Part shown: one piece after another, positions 33,465 through 48,330 of the stretch
How the letters are laid out: every line of letters starts with the position of its first letter
Position numbering within the stretch: position 1 is the stretch's first letter
Assembly (NCBI GenBank): GCA_009760855.2
Contig: WPIO01000089.1
Coordinates: 795,501-859,500, forward strand
Direction of reading: 5' to 3'
DNA length: 64,000 nt
From: Cristatella mucedo
Taxonomy: Eukaryota; Bryozoa; Phylactolaemata; Cristatellidae
Notes under the pieces: model-generated
Told to the model about the DNA's origin: nothing
Databases searched by the model: none
The model's input: only the letters and a program-made list of their open reading frames with translations
Translations under genes and position numbers: made by a program

Positions 33465-33639
33465 CTGCAATGCGACAGAACCACAACTTGTTGCATACAA
33501 TGCCAGGACTTGCTCGCATGCACATATCATGCATATAGGCACGACTGCTTCCCGAGTGATGTCGGTGGAGTATTCTGTGATTCGATATGGTGCTCGCAAG
33601 AGTAGCTCACCGTGGTCACGTGACAACACTGAGCCCACC

Positions 33640-34165
33640 AGGGGTCTCACAGTATCGACCTAGGTCTTAGCAATGTTGCAATGCTACATAGCCGTAAGTT
33701 TGCATAGACTTGACTGCGCACCTGATGTGGCCATCTAGGGGAAAGGTCATTTTGGAACAAGAAATCCTTCATTCGTGGCTGCTAAGGCTAAATGAGACTT
33801 GCTGGCTGAGCCAGTTCGGCACGAGTTATTCGTACATCCTGTCGAGGGTTTGTTTTTCCAGTTCCTGAGTGACACCAGGTCAAGTCCAGGCTAGGTTTAG
33901 CACTCACGTCGACAATAAGGAGGGTAAAAAACGAACGAGCCCAGAATAGATGGGATTGGGGTAGCCCATACTGAACAAGACTCGTCTGATGACGATTGGC
34001 TGGTTACATCTAATCTCAGAAATCTCCATCAGACCTAAACAGTTACAGTGTTGGTGCCAAAGCCACAAGACGTGCTCAAGAAGGACTTGGTGATCAACGG
34101 CTTCAAATGCCGCCCAAACAGCTGCTGTTAATTCAGCATTTACTGCATACGTGTATTACATTACT
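33640..34165 (-). mobile_element. decayed LINE fragment
   Basis: 'cttagcaatgttgcaatgct', 'cctgatgtggccatctaggg' and 'aaggacttggtgatcaacgg' follow, in order, the antisense RT and C-terminal region of the LINE at 12500-13110 with many changes and gaps. It lies between the synthetase and EGLN genes. Confidence 0.75.
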
Positions 34166-34530
34166 TTCTAATGCACACACATCTGCAATCGTACCGAGTG
34201 CATTGGTAGGCTCTTGACAAGGCACCACTGCATTAGCACTGGGTTTTGCTATGTCCCAGCACCACCGGCTCAGCCAAGAGAGCTAAACATGCAGCAGGAA
34301 ACTATTCTAAAGCCCAGTAGTCTGTCAGCCTAGTAGATGGCCAGCCAAGGTTAGAGGTAGAAAAACATTTGAGTCGAGAGCAAACAGTAGACCCGTTAGG
34401 TCTGGCTGGGCACTAACGGGCGACCTTGGGGTAGCTTGGTATAGCAATGGCTTCTAGTCACATGACCACCGAGCCAGGCTTCGTTGGTTGCTGTGACATG
34501 TAAAGGTCAGCAAATTCAACAGCCTCACCC

Positions 34531-34539
34531 GTGTGTGTG

Positions 34540-34607
<68 letters not shown>

Positions 34608-34630
34608 TATATATGAATACGCACACACAT
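34531..34630. repeat. (TA)n / (GT)n microsatellite
   Basis: About 85 bp of TA with flanking TGTG and CACA. Open frames of Tyr/Ile repeats on both strands are artefacts. Confidence 0.9.
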
Positions 34631-34733
34631 ATAAGCAGGAGAGCGTTTGCAGCAATTCCTCCCGCTTGCTGCAGGCAATGAACTGCCTGCTGCGATACTC
34701 AAACTCCTCCAACTCGCGATCTGATGGCGACAT
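34629..34733 (-). CDS. possible first coding exon of an unrecognised gene
   Basis: An ATG opens 35 codons of complex sequence (MSPSDRELEEFEYRSRQFIA, then CSKREELLQTLSCLY) followed directly by a possible donor gtgtgtgc and then the TA microsatellite. The peptide looks like an acidic, helical protein start rather than random translation, but I do not recognise the family and it does not resemble the EPRS N-terminus. It could be an alternative 5' exon of the synthetase gene, a small separate gene, or chance. Confidence 0.25.
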
Positions 34734-34739
34734 GTTCGC

Positions 34740-35743
34740 AGAACTTTATTAAATATCGAAGTAAAATGCTTCTTCGAGGATAGAATAGATTTGAGAAGGC
34801 GTAAGAATGTCGTATGCCAAGTATTGCTGCATCGGTATAAACCGGTTGTGCTTCGAAGCTAACCAGGAAAAGGCGAAACTTCCATGTAAGTCCAGGTAAA
34901 GAGTAAAACTAAACTTAAAAATAGTCTAGTTCTGTAACTAGCGGATGAATACAATTAATGATAACTTTACCCTATTGCGCCCTAAGACAATTACACCTAT
35001 TTCTAAGCACTTTAAGTATGCTGGAAAGGAAGCAGAAAGGAGGCCTTCGCCGCGGGGATCGCCGCGGGGATTCACGAAATACGTCGGCCAACCCGTTCAT
35101 CCAATAAATCCAACAGCGGTCTAAAAATGAACTATGAGGATTTTAATGATTTGGTACTGCCAACTAGTAGATGGTGCAGACTGGTATACATTCGCCAATT
35201 GCCGGTAAGATCAGTTAAGATGGGCTGCCTCAAATACTGTGCAGCACTCACTACTCGGGCGGGCATTAAATATGGCTAGAGTTTTGGGAAAAAAGCGCCT
35301 AAACTTCAACTGTAGCACTAATCCATAGTAAAGCTGCAATCCGCGTGGCCATCGACGCGAGCAAACGCGTGACTTCAAGAAGGCACCTGCAATACCAAAT
35401 CCGCTTACACTAAACCTGAATAAAAAAGCAATAACTGACAGTATGAATTAGCGGCCAACGAGCTCTGCAAATACCTAGCGGAGGCTTTGTTGAACTAAAA
35501 GTGACTTCCATCTGCTCGACACGCTAGGCTTCCTCCTGAGCACAGCGGCACGAACCGGAAAGGAACGGCTGGACCAACCGGAAATGTGAGCTGATGTAAT
35601 GAGCCGCTAAGCTGCCATTGCCCGCTGATCGATTGATGACCCCGTCAAGGTCGGTCAATCCATTATACTTTTCGTACGGATGCGCTTCGCCCTCTCGCTC
35701 TATTGGAAGGCATTTAACGACTTATCCGGAAAATCACAGCAGT
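34740..35743. other. intergenic region between synthetase and EGLN genes
   Basis: About 1 kb of AT-rich unique DNA between divergent genes. It probably holds both promoters, but only a TATA-like site for EGLN can be pointed to. Confidence 0.4.
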
Positions 35744-35753
35744 TATAAATATA
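35744..35753 (+). promoter_or_regulatory. TATA-like box upstream of EGLN
   Basis: TATAAATATA lies 82-91 bp before the EGLN start codon, at a plausible distance for a short 5' UTR. There is no transcript evidence. Confidence 0.35.
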
Positions 35754-35834
35754 TAATCAGTTTGGTCTTTATTTATGCGCGCCAAGTGGTTATGAGGCTA
35801 TCCGCCAATCCTGTGCCGGTTAACTACGTGACTG

Positions 35835-36126
35835 ATGGCAAGTTCTCTGGCCTCTGCCAGTGGTCAGTGTGAAGTATGCGGGGCTACCGGCAAGCTGCTT
35901 ATCTGCGGCTCCTGCCGATTGGTCAAGTACTGCGGTAAAGAGCACCAGTTAGTCGACTGGCCGCAGCATCGTAGGCTCTGCGTAGTACCCGAAGTCGCGA
36001 GAAGAACTACGAATGGTGCCGTATCTTCCGAGTCGACTGACGAAGCTGCGTTGACCACGGTGGACACACTTACTGCAGCTCTGTCGCTCGCCGGTTCGCA
36101 GTTCGACGATTTCGCTGGCGCTGAAG
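35835..36126 (+). CDS. EGLN1: EGLN exon 1: MYND zinc finger
   Basis: 97 codons plus one base. MYND ligands: Cys12, Cys15, Cys24, Cys27, Cys33, His37, His45, Cys49, including the YCxKEHQ..DW..H pattern that human EGLN1 shares (His for the usual sixth Cys). In EGLN1 this finger recruits p23/HSP90-pathway proteins. An acidic/Thr-rich tail follows. The donor is GAAG|gtccgt, a weak site with G at +5; phase 1 fits exon 2. Confidence 0.9.
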
Positions 36127-37862
36127 GTCCGTACCTTACCCTACAAACCCGCTCTCTTGCGAGCTTGTTTTTAAAGATGTGTGTGGTCGTAAACTGCATT
36201 GACCGCCTTTGGTCATGCCCTTGAACGTTGACTGACTGGCTCACAAGTGTCAGCGGATGGCATATGTAACACCAATCATTTTGAGAAGACGATCCTGGTA
36301 GCTCGCTGTCTTCTTCTGGAGGCCTACGCGGTGGTTGGCCGTGGAGCCTTTCCGAATGATGTACTTATCCAGATTATTCCTGGCGACATCTAAGTCATTC
36401 CAAGTACGCTAGGGATCATTCTATTGCTCCAGCTTTGTTCGTGAAGGTCTATCAGGATACCGATTGCAAAGTTGCTATGCTCCATAGCTATCGTAATGAA
36501 TTGAGCTGAAATCGAAATGAAAGCAGGCAGGAAGGTCCTGAGCATCACGCTCATTCTCGTCTTTTGAAGCTCGCGTGTTAATGTCATCCAAGGTTTGTTA
36601 CTGAAATTTGCGCGGAGAAAAAAGGCAGATTAATCCATAGAAATGGACCGATTCTGTCCATTTCTGTGCTTTAACCTCATCATAGCCATGCCTGTTTGTC
36701 GCCTGTAGAGCGATCCACCATTTCTGTGACTAAGAAATGCACTCTGTAACCCCACTTCTTTTAACCCCAATAGAAGAGGGCCTGTGTAGCGGCACTATGT
36801 GAATGAGTTAATCAGTATTGAGCAGTAGTGTTAGACATGAAAATTATTCACTACCTACTTCCTGATTCATTCAGTGTGATGACGACAAGTCACTTTCCTT
36901 TTTTCTAACGCGATGTTCGGTTAGAGTGAGATTTGTGTCTGCATGTCCGCACTGCCTGGCTAACACTGGCTTGTAGCCAAGGACCCTGACCGTAACAGGA
37001 AGTGTCGATGCAGTGCAACTGATATGCCACACAGCTAGCCCATTAATTAATGCATATACACTAAGCACGTCCCACCTATCTAAAATGGCTGGCAGTCAGA
37101 GATACCGGACAGCCTTTTTCTCTCAAAGCCATCGGCAGGTGTTGCCAAAAGCTATCCCTAGAGACAAACAAGCACTGGCTGTGCCGTTGCCAGTTTTGCG
37201 CAAGTGGCCGCTGCCGAGGCTGTCATGAAGACAAATGGCTGCAACTCATTGCAGTTTATTGCCCTTGATGCTACGCTGCCCTCTAGTCGAGCTATGGAAT
37301 ACTTCCTACTGCCTTCGAAGCGTTTCAGACTGCTAGTAATAATAATAATAATTCTTTATAGTGCCCTCAGAGAACTTAATCTCTTTCTAGGCAGCTAGCC
37401 TCACGTAGACAGACCTAGCAAATTATGCAGGCAATCTAAACGAATGCTTTCCAGCTTGCCTAGCATTGTAGCACACCGCTGCGACCTGTGATGAAGCATG
37501 CTTGATTCATGGCAGAAGCCGTGTTTCTGTTGTAAAAAATGGCACCGGTTATCTGCCACTAGGTCCGAGGATTGCGCAAATCTGTGCCACTGCCGTCGGA
37601 TAGAACCTGCTAGCACCTTGCCGGCTCACACGGGCTGCTACTGATATCGCCGGGAAGGAAACGCATCCGTGCTCTGCCACTCCCTGCTTGTAACCACTCA
37701 CGTGCCGCTAGTCGGGTCGGGCGATTAAGCTGCGCTGCACTTCTCGCACGGAGGGCCCCCACTGCGGCCTAGGCCTTCTCGCTTTTTTCATGCCGACAGC
37801 GCTGCTGCTGCCGTCGCCGCCCCCGTTCTAACGCTGGCTTTCACCTGCCACCGCTGCTGCAG
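36127..37862. other. EGLN1: EGLN intron 1, with LINE tail at 37338-37395
   Basis: 1.7 kb. The only recognised element is an antisense LINE 3' tail (aataataataataattcttt, then 'gtgccctcagagaacttaat'). Open frames have no domain. Confidence 0.7.
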
Positions 37863-41268
<3,406 letters not shown>

Positions 41269-41544
41269 TAACATGAAGCGAGGCGATCGGCCTCGCAATG
41301 GCCAGCAATCGGGTTCTGTTTTGAGTTTGTGATGCATGTCAGCACACAGCACCACTGTGGTTCGGTAGCCAATAGCTTACAAGGAAGATGTTGCTGCATG
41401 CAGTGCTCACAGCCAGCTGGCTGCTGCTGGCTCTGGGCGGCCGATCTGTGTCGTCTGCTTGCTCTGGCGCTGTATCACCTGCTTCGCTAGTTAACCTTGC
41501 TGGTGTGTGTGCGTGCGTGTGTGCATGGTCTCTTGTCTGTTTAG

Positions 41545-41794
41545 GTATGCCATCACTGTGTGGTACTTCGATGCCGACGAGCGCTTACGAGCATTGCAGC
41601 GGGAAGAGAACCTTAGACAGCTGCATCAGCAGCGCATAAGTGGCAACAATAGCATCGGCAACAGTGGTGGTAGTGACAGTGATCAACTCGGTGGAGGACG
41701 TGCCGGTGGCGGCGATTGTACTTCACATTCTAGCCTGCCTTGTACCCCCCCTTCCACTTTCCCATCATCTGAACAGTGTGACGTGCCCACTTGA
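41545..41794 (+). CDS. EGLN1: EGLN exon 5: last beta strand and C-terminal tail
   Basis: It completes Arg403 and encodes YAITVWYFDADERLRALQRE, nearly the human C-terminal strand and helix. A low-complexity tail of about 60 residues (Gly/Ser/Asn-rich, then Pro/Ser/Cys) ends at TGA 41792-41794. No canonical AATAAA was found in the next 1 kb, so the 3' end is unknown. Confidence 0.95.
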
Positions 41795-42905
41795 CTACAG
41801 CCAGTCGTGCATAGCCTGCTGCTGTGTCCACATTGAACACGCAGGGCTGTGCCTAACGGATAACTTTGTCGGGGTATACCACACTCGCAGGCTGCGAATT
41901 AGTCATCACTGGCAAGTTGGCTCGATGCAGGGAAAGATGGCTGCCGGTATGCGACGTGTACAAACCGATATGCTGTAGTTCCATTATTTTTAGAGGGCAG
42001 CTCTTTAGTGCCTCTCATAGCAAGTTACATTAGATCGCAAAGGCTTATATCAAAATGCTGATGTACGCATTTGCGGCCATTTTTGCCCCAATGCCAGGGC
42101 AGCAGTGGACGCCGGTAGCCGGCATCGAGACCATCGTTTCTTATTGGAACGACTTTCTTATTTTGTTGGCAGTGACTCCGAATTATCTGGTGGTGCTGTA
42201 GATTATAGCATTAACGATAGCTGACATCATCTGACGGCTTCGATGCCTTGCGAGCCATCGGACCAAAGTCGCGTTGCAGCTGCCAAATTGCCGGCTGATG
42301 GAGAATGCTTTTTGCTCTGCCTTGTGTGGCCAGCATCACCAAAGATAATGCAGCTGAACTGCCGGATAATAGTTACCTGGCGGCTTCCGAGCTGGCTTGT
42401 GCGAGCAGCATGCCGTCGCGTGGAACCGAACCGGCAGCAGCTAATTACTTGATCAGATGACAAGCAGTTCCCGGGCCAATAGTGGGACCACACCTGGTAC
42501 CATGACCAGGGTGGGGAAGTTATTGGCTGCTCCGACGTTCTAATCGTTATTGTGGTTTGTGTGGAGCCCATCTCCACTGCGTGCACTCGTGTATTCTGTT
42601 TATATTGAACGCGACCCGCCAGACGGCTCACTTAAATACAGTTGATTGTCTGACACTCGATGCTGTCATATGCTTCAGCATGTCTCATCCACTCGGTGCC
42701 CAGCCCAGTTATCACTTGCACAATGTGAGCGATAACTTGAGCGATCGGCTCGGTTCCCTCTACTCCAATGCTCGGGTTAAACGTCATTTACAGCACCACT
42801 TTAGTTGCAAATGATTGAATTGTTCACATAATTTTCCGAGTCCTCTATTATGACAGATCACCCAGTTGATGCATTCGTAATCGACGGTGTCTTAGTCCTT
42901 GGCGT
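41795..42905. other. EGLN 3' flank, unassigned
   Basis: Probably 3' UTR followed by intergenic DNA. I recognise no gene in the open frames at 42227-42631 (minus) or 42557-42814 (plus). Confidence 0.4.
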
Positions 42906-42985
42906 TTGCAGCAAATGTAAAGCGCCTAGAGAGAGATTAAGTTCTCTGAGGGCACTTTATCAAGTGCATTATCATTCTTATTTTC
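42906..42985 (+). mobile_element. LINE 3'-end remnant
   Basis: 'aaatgtaaagcgcctagaga' and 'gagattaagttctctgaggg' followed by cactttatcaagtgcattat are a well-preserved copy of the hairpin tail, sense strand. Confidence 0.8.
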
Positions 42986-43199
42986 TTCCGGCACAAGTAA
43001 CAAACAAATTGCAGAAGTGGGGCCTGCTCGAAACGGACTCAAGCATGAGACATAAAAACCGGATGGTAAAGCTTGGATCCGTGGCTCTAGCGTGAGGTAC
43101 GTGCTATTGTTTCACCACGTGACGATCAACAATCTGCCACAGGATTCGAATCCACTGGGAAACAAATCCATGACGTAAGCATAACTGCTATCTAGACCA

Positions 43200-46100
43200 C
43201 TTGGCCAGAGCGGATGGAGCGAAATTTATTGGCTGCAGAATATAACAAGCAGATCGTTAAAAACGGGGTTCGACGAATTGCCTTAATCCACTCTAATTAG
43301 GCTAAAATCAACCGTACATTGGCATTGTCGAGCTCAAACTTTGGGCAGATACTTTAATTTCATATATCCACTAGATTTTGTATCGTTGTGCTCACGTGCG
43401 CTTGAGCGTATGAGCTGCAACGACGGAGACCTTGACCGCAATCCAGTACAATCTACTTTAGTTTGCTTCAACTCCACCACAAATCAGCTTCGAAAGGGTC
43501 CAACAAGTTCAGGCATATCAAACTACGCTACATGCAAAATGTACCCAGAAAGTCTCGCGAGATTGCCCTGACGGGTTCTCACCAAGTCCACGGAATTAGA
43601 TTGCAGATGCCTGGGCCAATCCACTGCATTCAACCGCGAAACGAAAGAAATCCTGCCCGAAAAGCTTTTTTTTTTGCTTGCACATGAGATCGCACTATGC
43701 GATGATTGTACTCGTAAAATTTCACTTGCATTGGCACAGCCGTTCTTGTGCAATACACCACAATCGACTGCAATAGTCCGGGCCAGTACCGTAATCCACG
43801 ACAAAACGACTAGAAATAGATTGCGACGAGCTTAAGTTTTTATTGAATATTAAGGCGAACTGTTTTGTGTGCACACCCACTTAAAATAAAAATATTCGCA
43901 TCCGCACAGTAGCGACGAGCTGCAACAGCCGGAAATGACCTGAAAAAATGACGAAATTACCTCTATTCCACTGCAAATCATCCTCAAATTGCCAAAGTGA
44001 AGCTCTAATTTACATTGCATATAAGACTAGACTCGATTCAAATTTCAACTACAAAGTTTCACTCTAATGCACGTTTGCGTGCTCGTACAATGCACTGCAA
44101 TGGCCCGGTTCCATACGGCAATCCACCTCAATCCCCCGAAAAGCGACCAGAACCCGTACATCAGAAGCTCTAGTTGTGATTAAACGCTGCTCTAATCTTC
44201 GGTTATTGTGGACTCACACAATTTCACTATAATTTCCTGCACTATCCTGCAGCAATGTACTGCGATCGACTGCAATGGCTCGGACCAATACCGCAATCCA
44301 CGGCAATCCGCCGGAAAACGACCAGAATGCGTTTAGTTTAAGTCCAATAGCTATTGCACGTTGCTCTAATCTTCAGTTATTGTATATTCGCACAATTTGA
44401 CTGCAGTAGCCTCGACCATTCTCCAGCAATGGACTGCAATCGATTGCAACGGCCTAGACTAATACCACAATCTTCAGTAATTTAATGCAAAATGCCCCAA
44501 CGTTGGTTTTTCAATGCACCAATTTTGAATGCATCTTACAAAGCACACTGTTTAAAGTGCACCCGCGTCATTTTAACCAATTACACTCATACAATCTAGG
44601 GAAATTAAAGGCAATCTACGGCATCGGCTAGGCTTGAAGCACAATTCCACTAAAATTCGTGGCAAATGGACCATAAATTGGCTTCGCGAAGCTCTAATTT
44701 TCATAGCATTTTACATTTCATTGTGTTCGGAGTGAAACCGTAGAATTTATAAGCTATTTTGCACGTTAATTGTCAACAACGCGCGGCAATCGCCAGCGAT
44801 GGCAGGGACCAATATCACTATCCTTAGGCAAACCAAAGAGAAGTCGGCTGCAGGAGGCTCCCATTCTCATACCATGTAACATCTCAGTTCGAACGCAAAT
44901 ACTTAAAACCCACTTTGTGAGTTCTATCTTGGGCAATGCAAAGCAATCGACAGCAATGGCCCGGACCAATACCCCAACCCGCGGCCAATCGACAAGAAAT
45001 TTGCAGCGCATAGCCCCAGCTGTCAGTACATTTTGCTTTGTCCAAAGTGAAACCGTGGCATTTTCATGCTGCTTTGCTCGTTAACTGCCAGCAATGCACG
45101 GTAAAGAACGGCAATGGCCCAGACCAATACCGCAATAGAACGCATTCCGCTACACAATGCTCCGATATCGGCTTCTGAATGCTCCAATTTTGAATGCATA
45201 TTGCAAAGCACTCTGTCTAAATTGCAGCCACATCACTTTTGACCAACTTCGTTCCTACAATCTCGGGCAATGCATGGCAATCTACCGAAAAGAATCGGCT
45301 TGAAGCAGCACTGGACAGGAATCAGTGCCAAACAAACAACAAAATGGCTCCATGAAGCTCCAACTGTAATAGACATAGTAATTAATTGTGTTCAAAGTAA
45401 AATCGTAGAGTTACAAGCTGTTTTGCCCGTTAATTGTCACTAATGCACGGCGGTCAATTTCGATGGAAGGGGCCAATACTGCAATCCATGGCAAATCGGC
45501 GAGAAACCAGCAGCATCGAGCTCCAATTCTCATTCACGTAACATCTCACTGTGAGCACACATACGTTCAGCTCACTCTGGGCGTTTAATTTCTGGTGATG
45601 CATAGCAATCAACGGCAATGGCCCGGACAAATACGGCCATTCATTATAATCCATATTAAATCACCGGAAAGTGACTGGGTCTAGCTCAAACTTTTCTTAC
45701 GTATCACAGCTCACTGTGGTTAAAGTGCAATGGCATCTTTTAATCAATGGTGCACGTAAAATTTCGAGCAATTAATGGCAATCGACTGCAATGGCCTGGG
45801 CCATTACACCAACTTCAGCCAATCGATGAGATATTGGCAGAGCGAAGCTCCAATTGTTATTGCATATTAAATTTCGCTACGTCTAAAGTTAAAACATAGC
45901 ATTTTCAAGCTGCTTTGCTCGTTATCTGTCAGCAATGCACGACAATCGACAGCCGTCGGGTCGGGGGCCAATGCCGCAATCCGTGGAAAATCGACGATCG
46001 GTTTCGAAAAACTGCAACCCTTATTCAGCATAACATCTAACTGTGCGTGAGCATAATTTTCCCCCATTATGTGCGTTCAATCGACGGCAATGCATGGCAA

Positions 46101-46440
46101 TTGACGGCAATAGCCTGGGAAATACGCCAATCCATCACGGTCCGTTACAAATGGACCAACAGTTGCCGAGATAAGCTCCCAACGTTTCTTGCGTATTGCA
46201 ACACACCGCAATATAAGTGCAACCACATCCTTTTAAGCAATCGCGAACGAAAAATTGAGGGCAATACACGGCAATAGACGGCAATTGCCCGTCTTCTACC
46301 TCAATCCGTTTCAAATTGACTAGAAATCGGCTGTATGAAGTTGTAATTATCATACCCCATAACGTTCAGTGTGCACGCACATACTGTAATCCATTTTGTG
46401 AGCTCAATCTTAGCAATGCATAGCAATCGGGAGCAAAGTA
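43200..46440. repeat. degenerate satellite array, about 165-bp monomers
   Basis: A recurring block of the form 'gcaatgcacggcaatcgac' and 'ggcaatggcccggaccaata' then 'ccgcaatccacggcaaatcg' appears near 44090, 44253, 44422, 44601, 44768, 44932, 45089, 45263, 45435, 45594, 45769, 45929, 46079, 46255 and 46411. Spacing is 150-179 bp. The copies are clearly diverged. Earlier, weaker copies occur near 43411, 43580 and 43751. There are no long ORFs on either strand. Confidence 0.85.
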
Positions 46441-46845
46441 GCTGCTTGCCTACCGACGACACATATTCATCCCCCAGCCATGACGGAGACGAACAGGTCA
46501 GGGTTACGGGGAAAGACCAATCCTTTCGGTGTAAGCATTACTAACCTTGACAGCCTACTTGCCTGGCCGTCATCGCAGAGCGATCGAAAAACGTAGGCGG
46601 TGTTGCATTTACAGGAGAAATCTTAAATTTGTCCGTCAAGATGATTTCAGATTTAGTAAGTTGCCTGGCAATCAGTCAGAGCGGACAAAAGCGCCAGCTA
46701 ATAAACCACGATAGAGTCTAACCCGCTAAAATTCTGGAGATGCACAAGGGCTGCTGTTCAAACGCACCGAGCATCGAAGCTACATAAATGTCCCATATAA
46801 ATATAGGTATATGTATATTTATAATTTTTTTTGATATTTTTAACT
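46441..46845. other. unassigned AT-rich spacer
   Basis: No recognised feature; it separates the satellite from the GC-rich element. Confidence 0.4.
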
Positions 46846-46854
46846 AGTATATAT

Positions 46855-47202
46855 ACATTAGCCGGCCATGCCTTGCCCTGCCGGGGTCTCGAGTGCTACC
46901 CGGGCCTCCCGGTTCAGGAACAGGGACCACACGGCTTTCAAGCCGGTAACGGTGTCGGAGAGGCAGTGCCGCCTTAATGCCTTCCTCTCCGAGCGCTCGT
47001 CGGCTGCCGAGGTCGGCCAAGCAAGCTCATTGTTAGGCCACCAGCTGCCGAGAGCCCCAATCGAGAAGGGCCTCGCCACTGCCGACCGGTGGCCAGCGGT
47101 CAGGAAAGACCGGGAAATGGCTGTATATTTATCGGTCTTGTTCCGGGCCGCCATAATCAGTGCATTTAATTTAACTCGGATATCTACGGAGGATATATAC
47201 AT
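46855..47202 (-). pseudogene. GC-rich block encoding a retroelement-like protein tail
   Basis: Minus strand: KYTAISRSFLTAGHRSAVAR, then PFSIGALGSWWPNNELAW and RRHCLSDTVTGLKAVW. The pattern KY..I...L...G, (V/I)GALGSW.P.N and R.C.SDT resembles the C-terminal tail of certain non-LTR reverse transcriptases, from my knowledge of the family only. The block is sharply more GC-rich than its flanks, and its upstream coding end lies in an inverted repeat. There is no RT palm in the window, so it is at most a 3' fragment. Confidence 0.4.
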
Positions 47203-47236
47203 ACATATATATATATCCTCCGTAGATATCCGATTT
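47171..47236. repeat. 29-bp inverted repeat, 8-base spacer
   Basis: Left arm 47171-47199 and right arm 47208-47236 pair with one mismatch; the core cggatatctacggagg is mirrored as cctccgtagatatccg. It marks the edge of the GC-rich block and would form a strong hairpin. Confidence 0.9.
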
Positions 47237-47964
47237 AAATTATTGGCTTCACAAAAAGAATTCTGCCAGAATTATTCCACTCACAAGAAATCTTCTTAAA
47301 AACTGCCGCTTGAAGTTCCACGCATGGCATTAACAGCGACAATTTTGTAACACTCGCTACGACTTGCTATTTAAAACTCAAGGTAATTACAGACTTTGCC
47401 CACTTCTTGCCTTCTCGAATAAGCGTCACAGACTTCATGCGCGAGAAAAAAAAATTCGTCTGCGGAGGCATCCGTTGATTGGCACGCGTTAAGGGTTCGA
47501 TCGTATGTCGCATGTCACGTGGTGTGGAGTACGGAGATGGTCATCTTTGATTGCCAGCTAAGGCTTCAGTCGACTGTCACGATTTACAAAGAGGCCTCTC
47601 GAGGCAGTTACGAAGCTCAAAATCCACATTAGCTGAGGATAATTTTTGCAAGTTTAAGCTAAGCGACAGTAAAACCTGCAGGTAATCCAGTGCCTTCTTT
47701 CGAAATAAGCATGCATAGTGCTGAAGGAACTATTTACTTTCCAAAGTGTGAAGCGGTGAGGATCTGCTATACACACCTGTCTTCCATATCTGATGGCTTA
47801 TAATGAAGTCTTTATCAACAATTACTATTCAAGTACCCTGTGTCGGTTATTACGAGAGAAGTACTTTGCGTCTAGGATGACAAGCATGATTGTTGAAATA
47901 TATTGTGTTTTCAATGGCTAATGGGATTATATAGACGCTGGCAAGCATTCGGAATCCAAAATGC

Positions 47965-48330
47965 ATGCACACATGTGGGCTCAATTTGTCGCTTGGTTTA
48001 AGAAATCTTTTTAGCTTTGTCTTCGTTCGGCTTCTATTTCCATTAATACACCAGCAAGAAGCTTCTGCAGAATTAATATTTAAAAATGCTTATGGCTTCC
48101 CTAAGAATAAGTTTCATGTTCAAGTGATTGTCTCAATCATTTCCTCTATGCCGTTTTTTCTTATTAGTGATTCTCTTGTCTTTTTACTGTCTTTAAATAG
48201 CAAAACGAATAAGCCTATGAAGAAACTGGTTATGACTTATGAGAACAACGATGTCATCATGCTAGACAGCTCGCATCAGAGCTTTCATTTCAGTAACCGG
48301 TCCATCAGTTTTGTCGAAGCAGCTATATAA
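47965..48330 (+). CDS. unrecognised 121-aa ORF in AT-rich DNA
   Basis: It is open for 121 codons from ATG in sequence of low GC content, where stops should be frequent. It has hydrophobic segments (LFSFVFVRLLFPLI and IVSIISSMPFFLIS) that could be two membrane helices, then a basic/polar tail (NSKTNKPMKKLVMTYENND). I recognise no family. There are no splice or polyadenylation signals I trust. It ends at an antisense LINE tail. It could be chance. Confidence 0.25.
   Translation: MHTCGLNLSLGLRNLFSFVFVRLLFPLIHQQEASAELIFKNAYGFPKNKFHVQVIVSIISSMPFFLISDSLVFLLSLNSKTNKPMKKLVMTYENNDVIMLDSSHQSFHFSNRSISFVEAAI

Noticed and set aside
33606-33661. Possible first exon ending DHG|gtgagc in the right phase for e1
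   Set aside because: It begins inside a decayed LINE fragment, has no ATG in frame, and does not resemble the EPRS N-terminus. The phase match alone is weak.
46050-46280. Short ORFs inside the satellite as genes
   Set aside because: They recur only because of the tandem unit and are not conserved between units.
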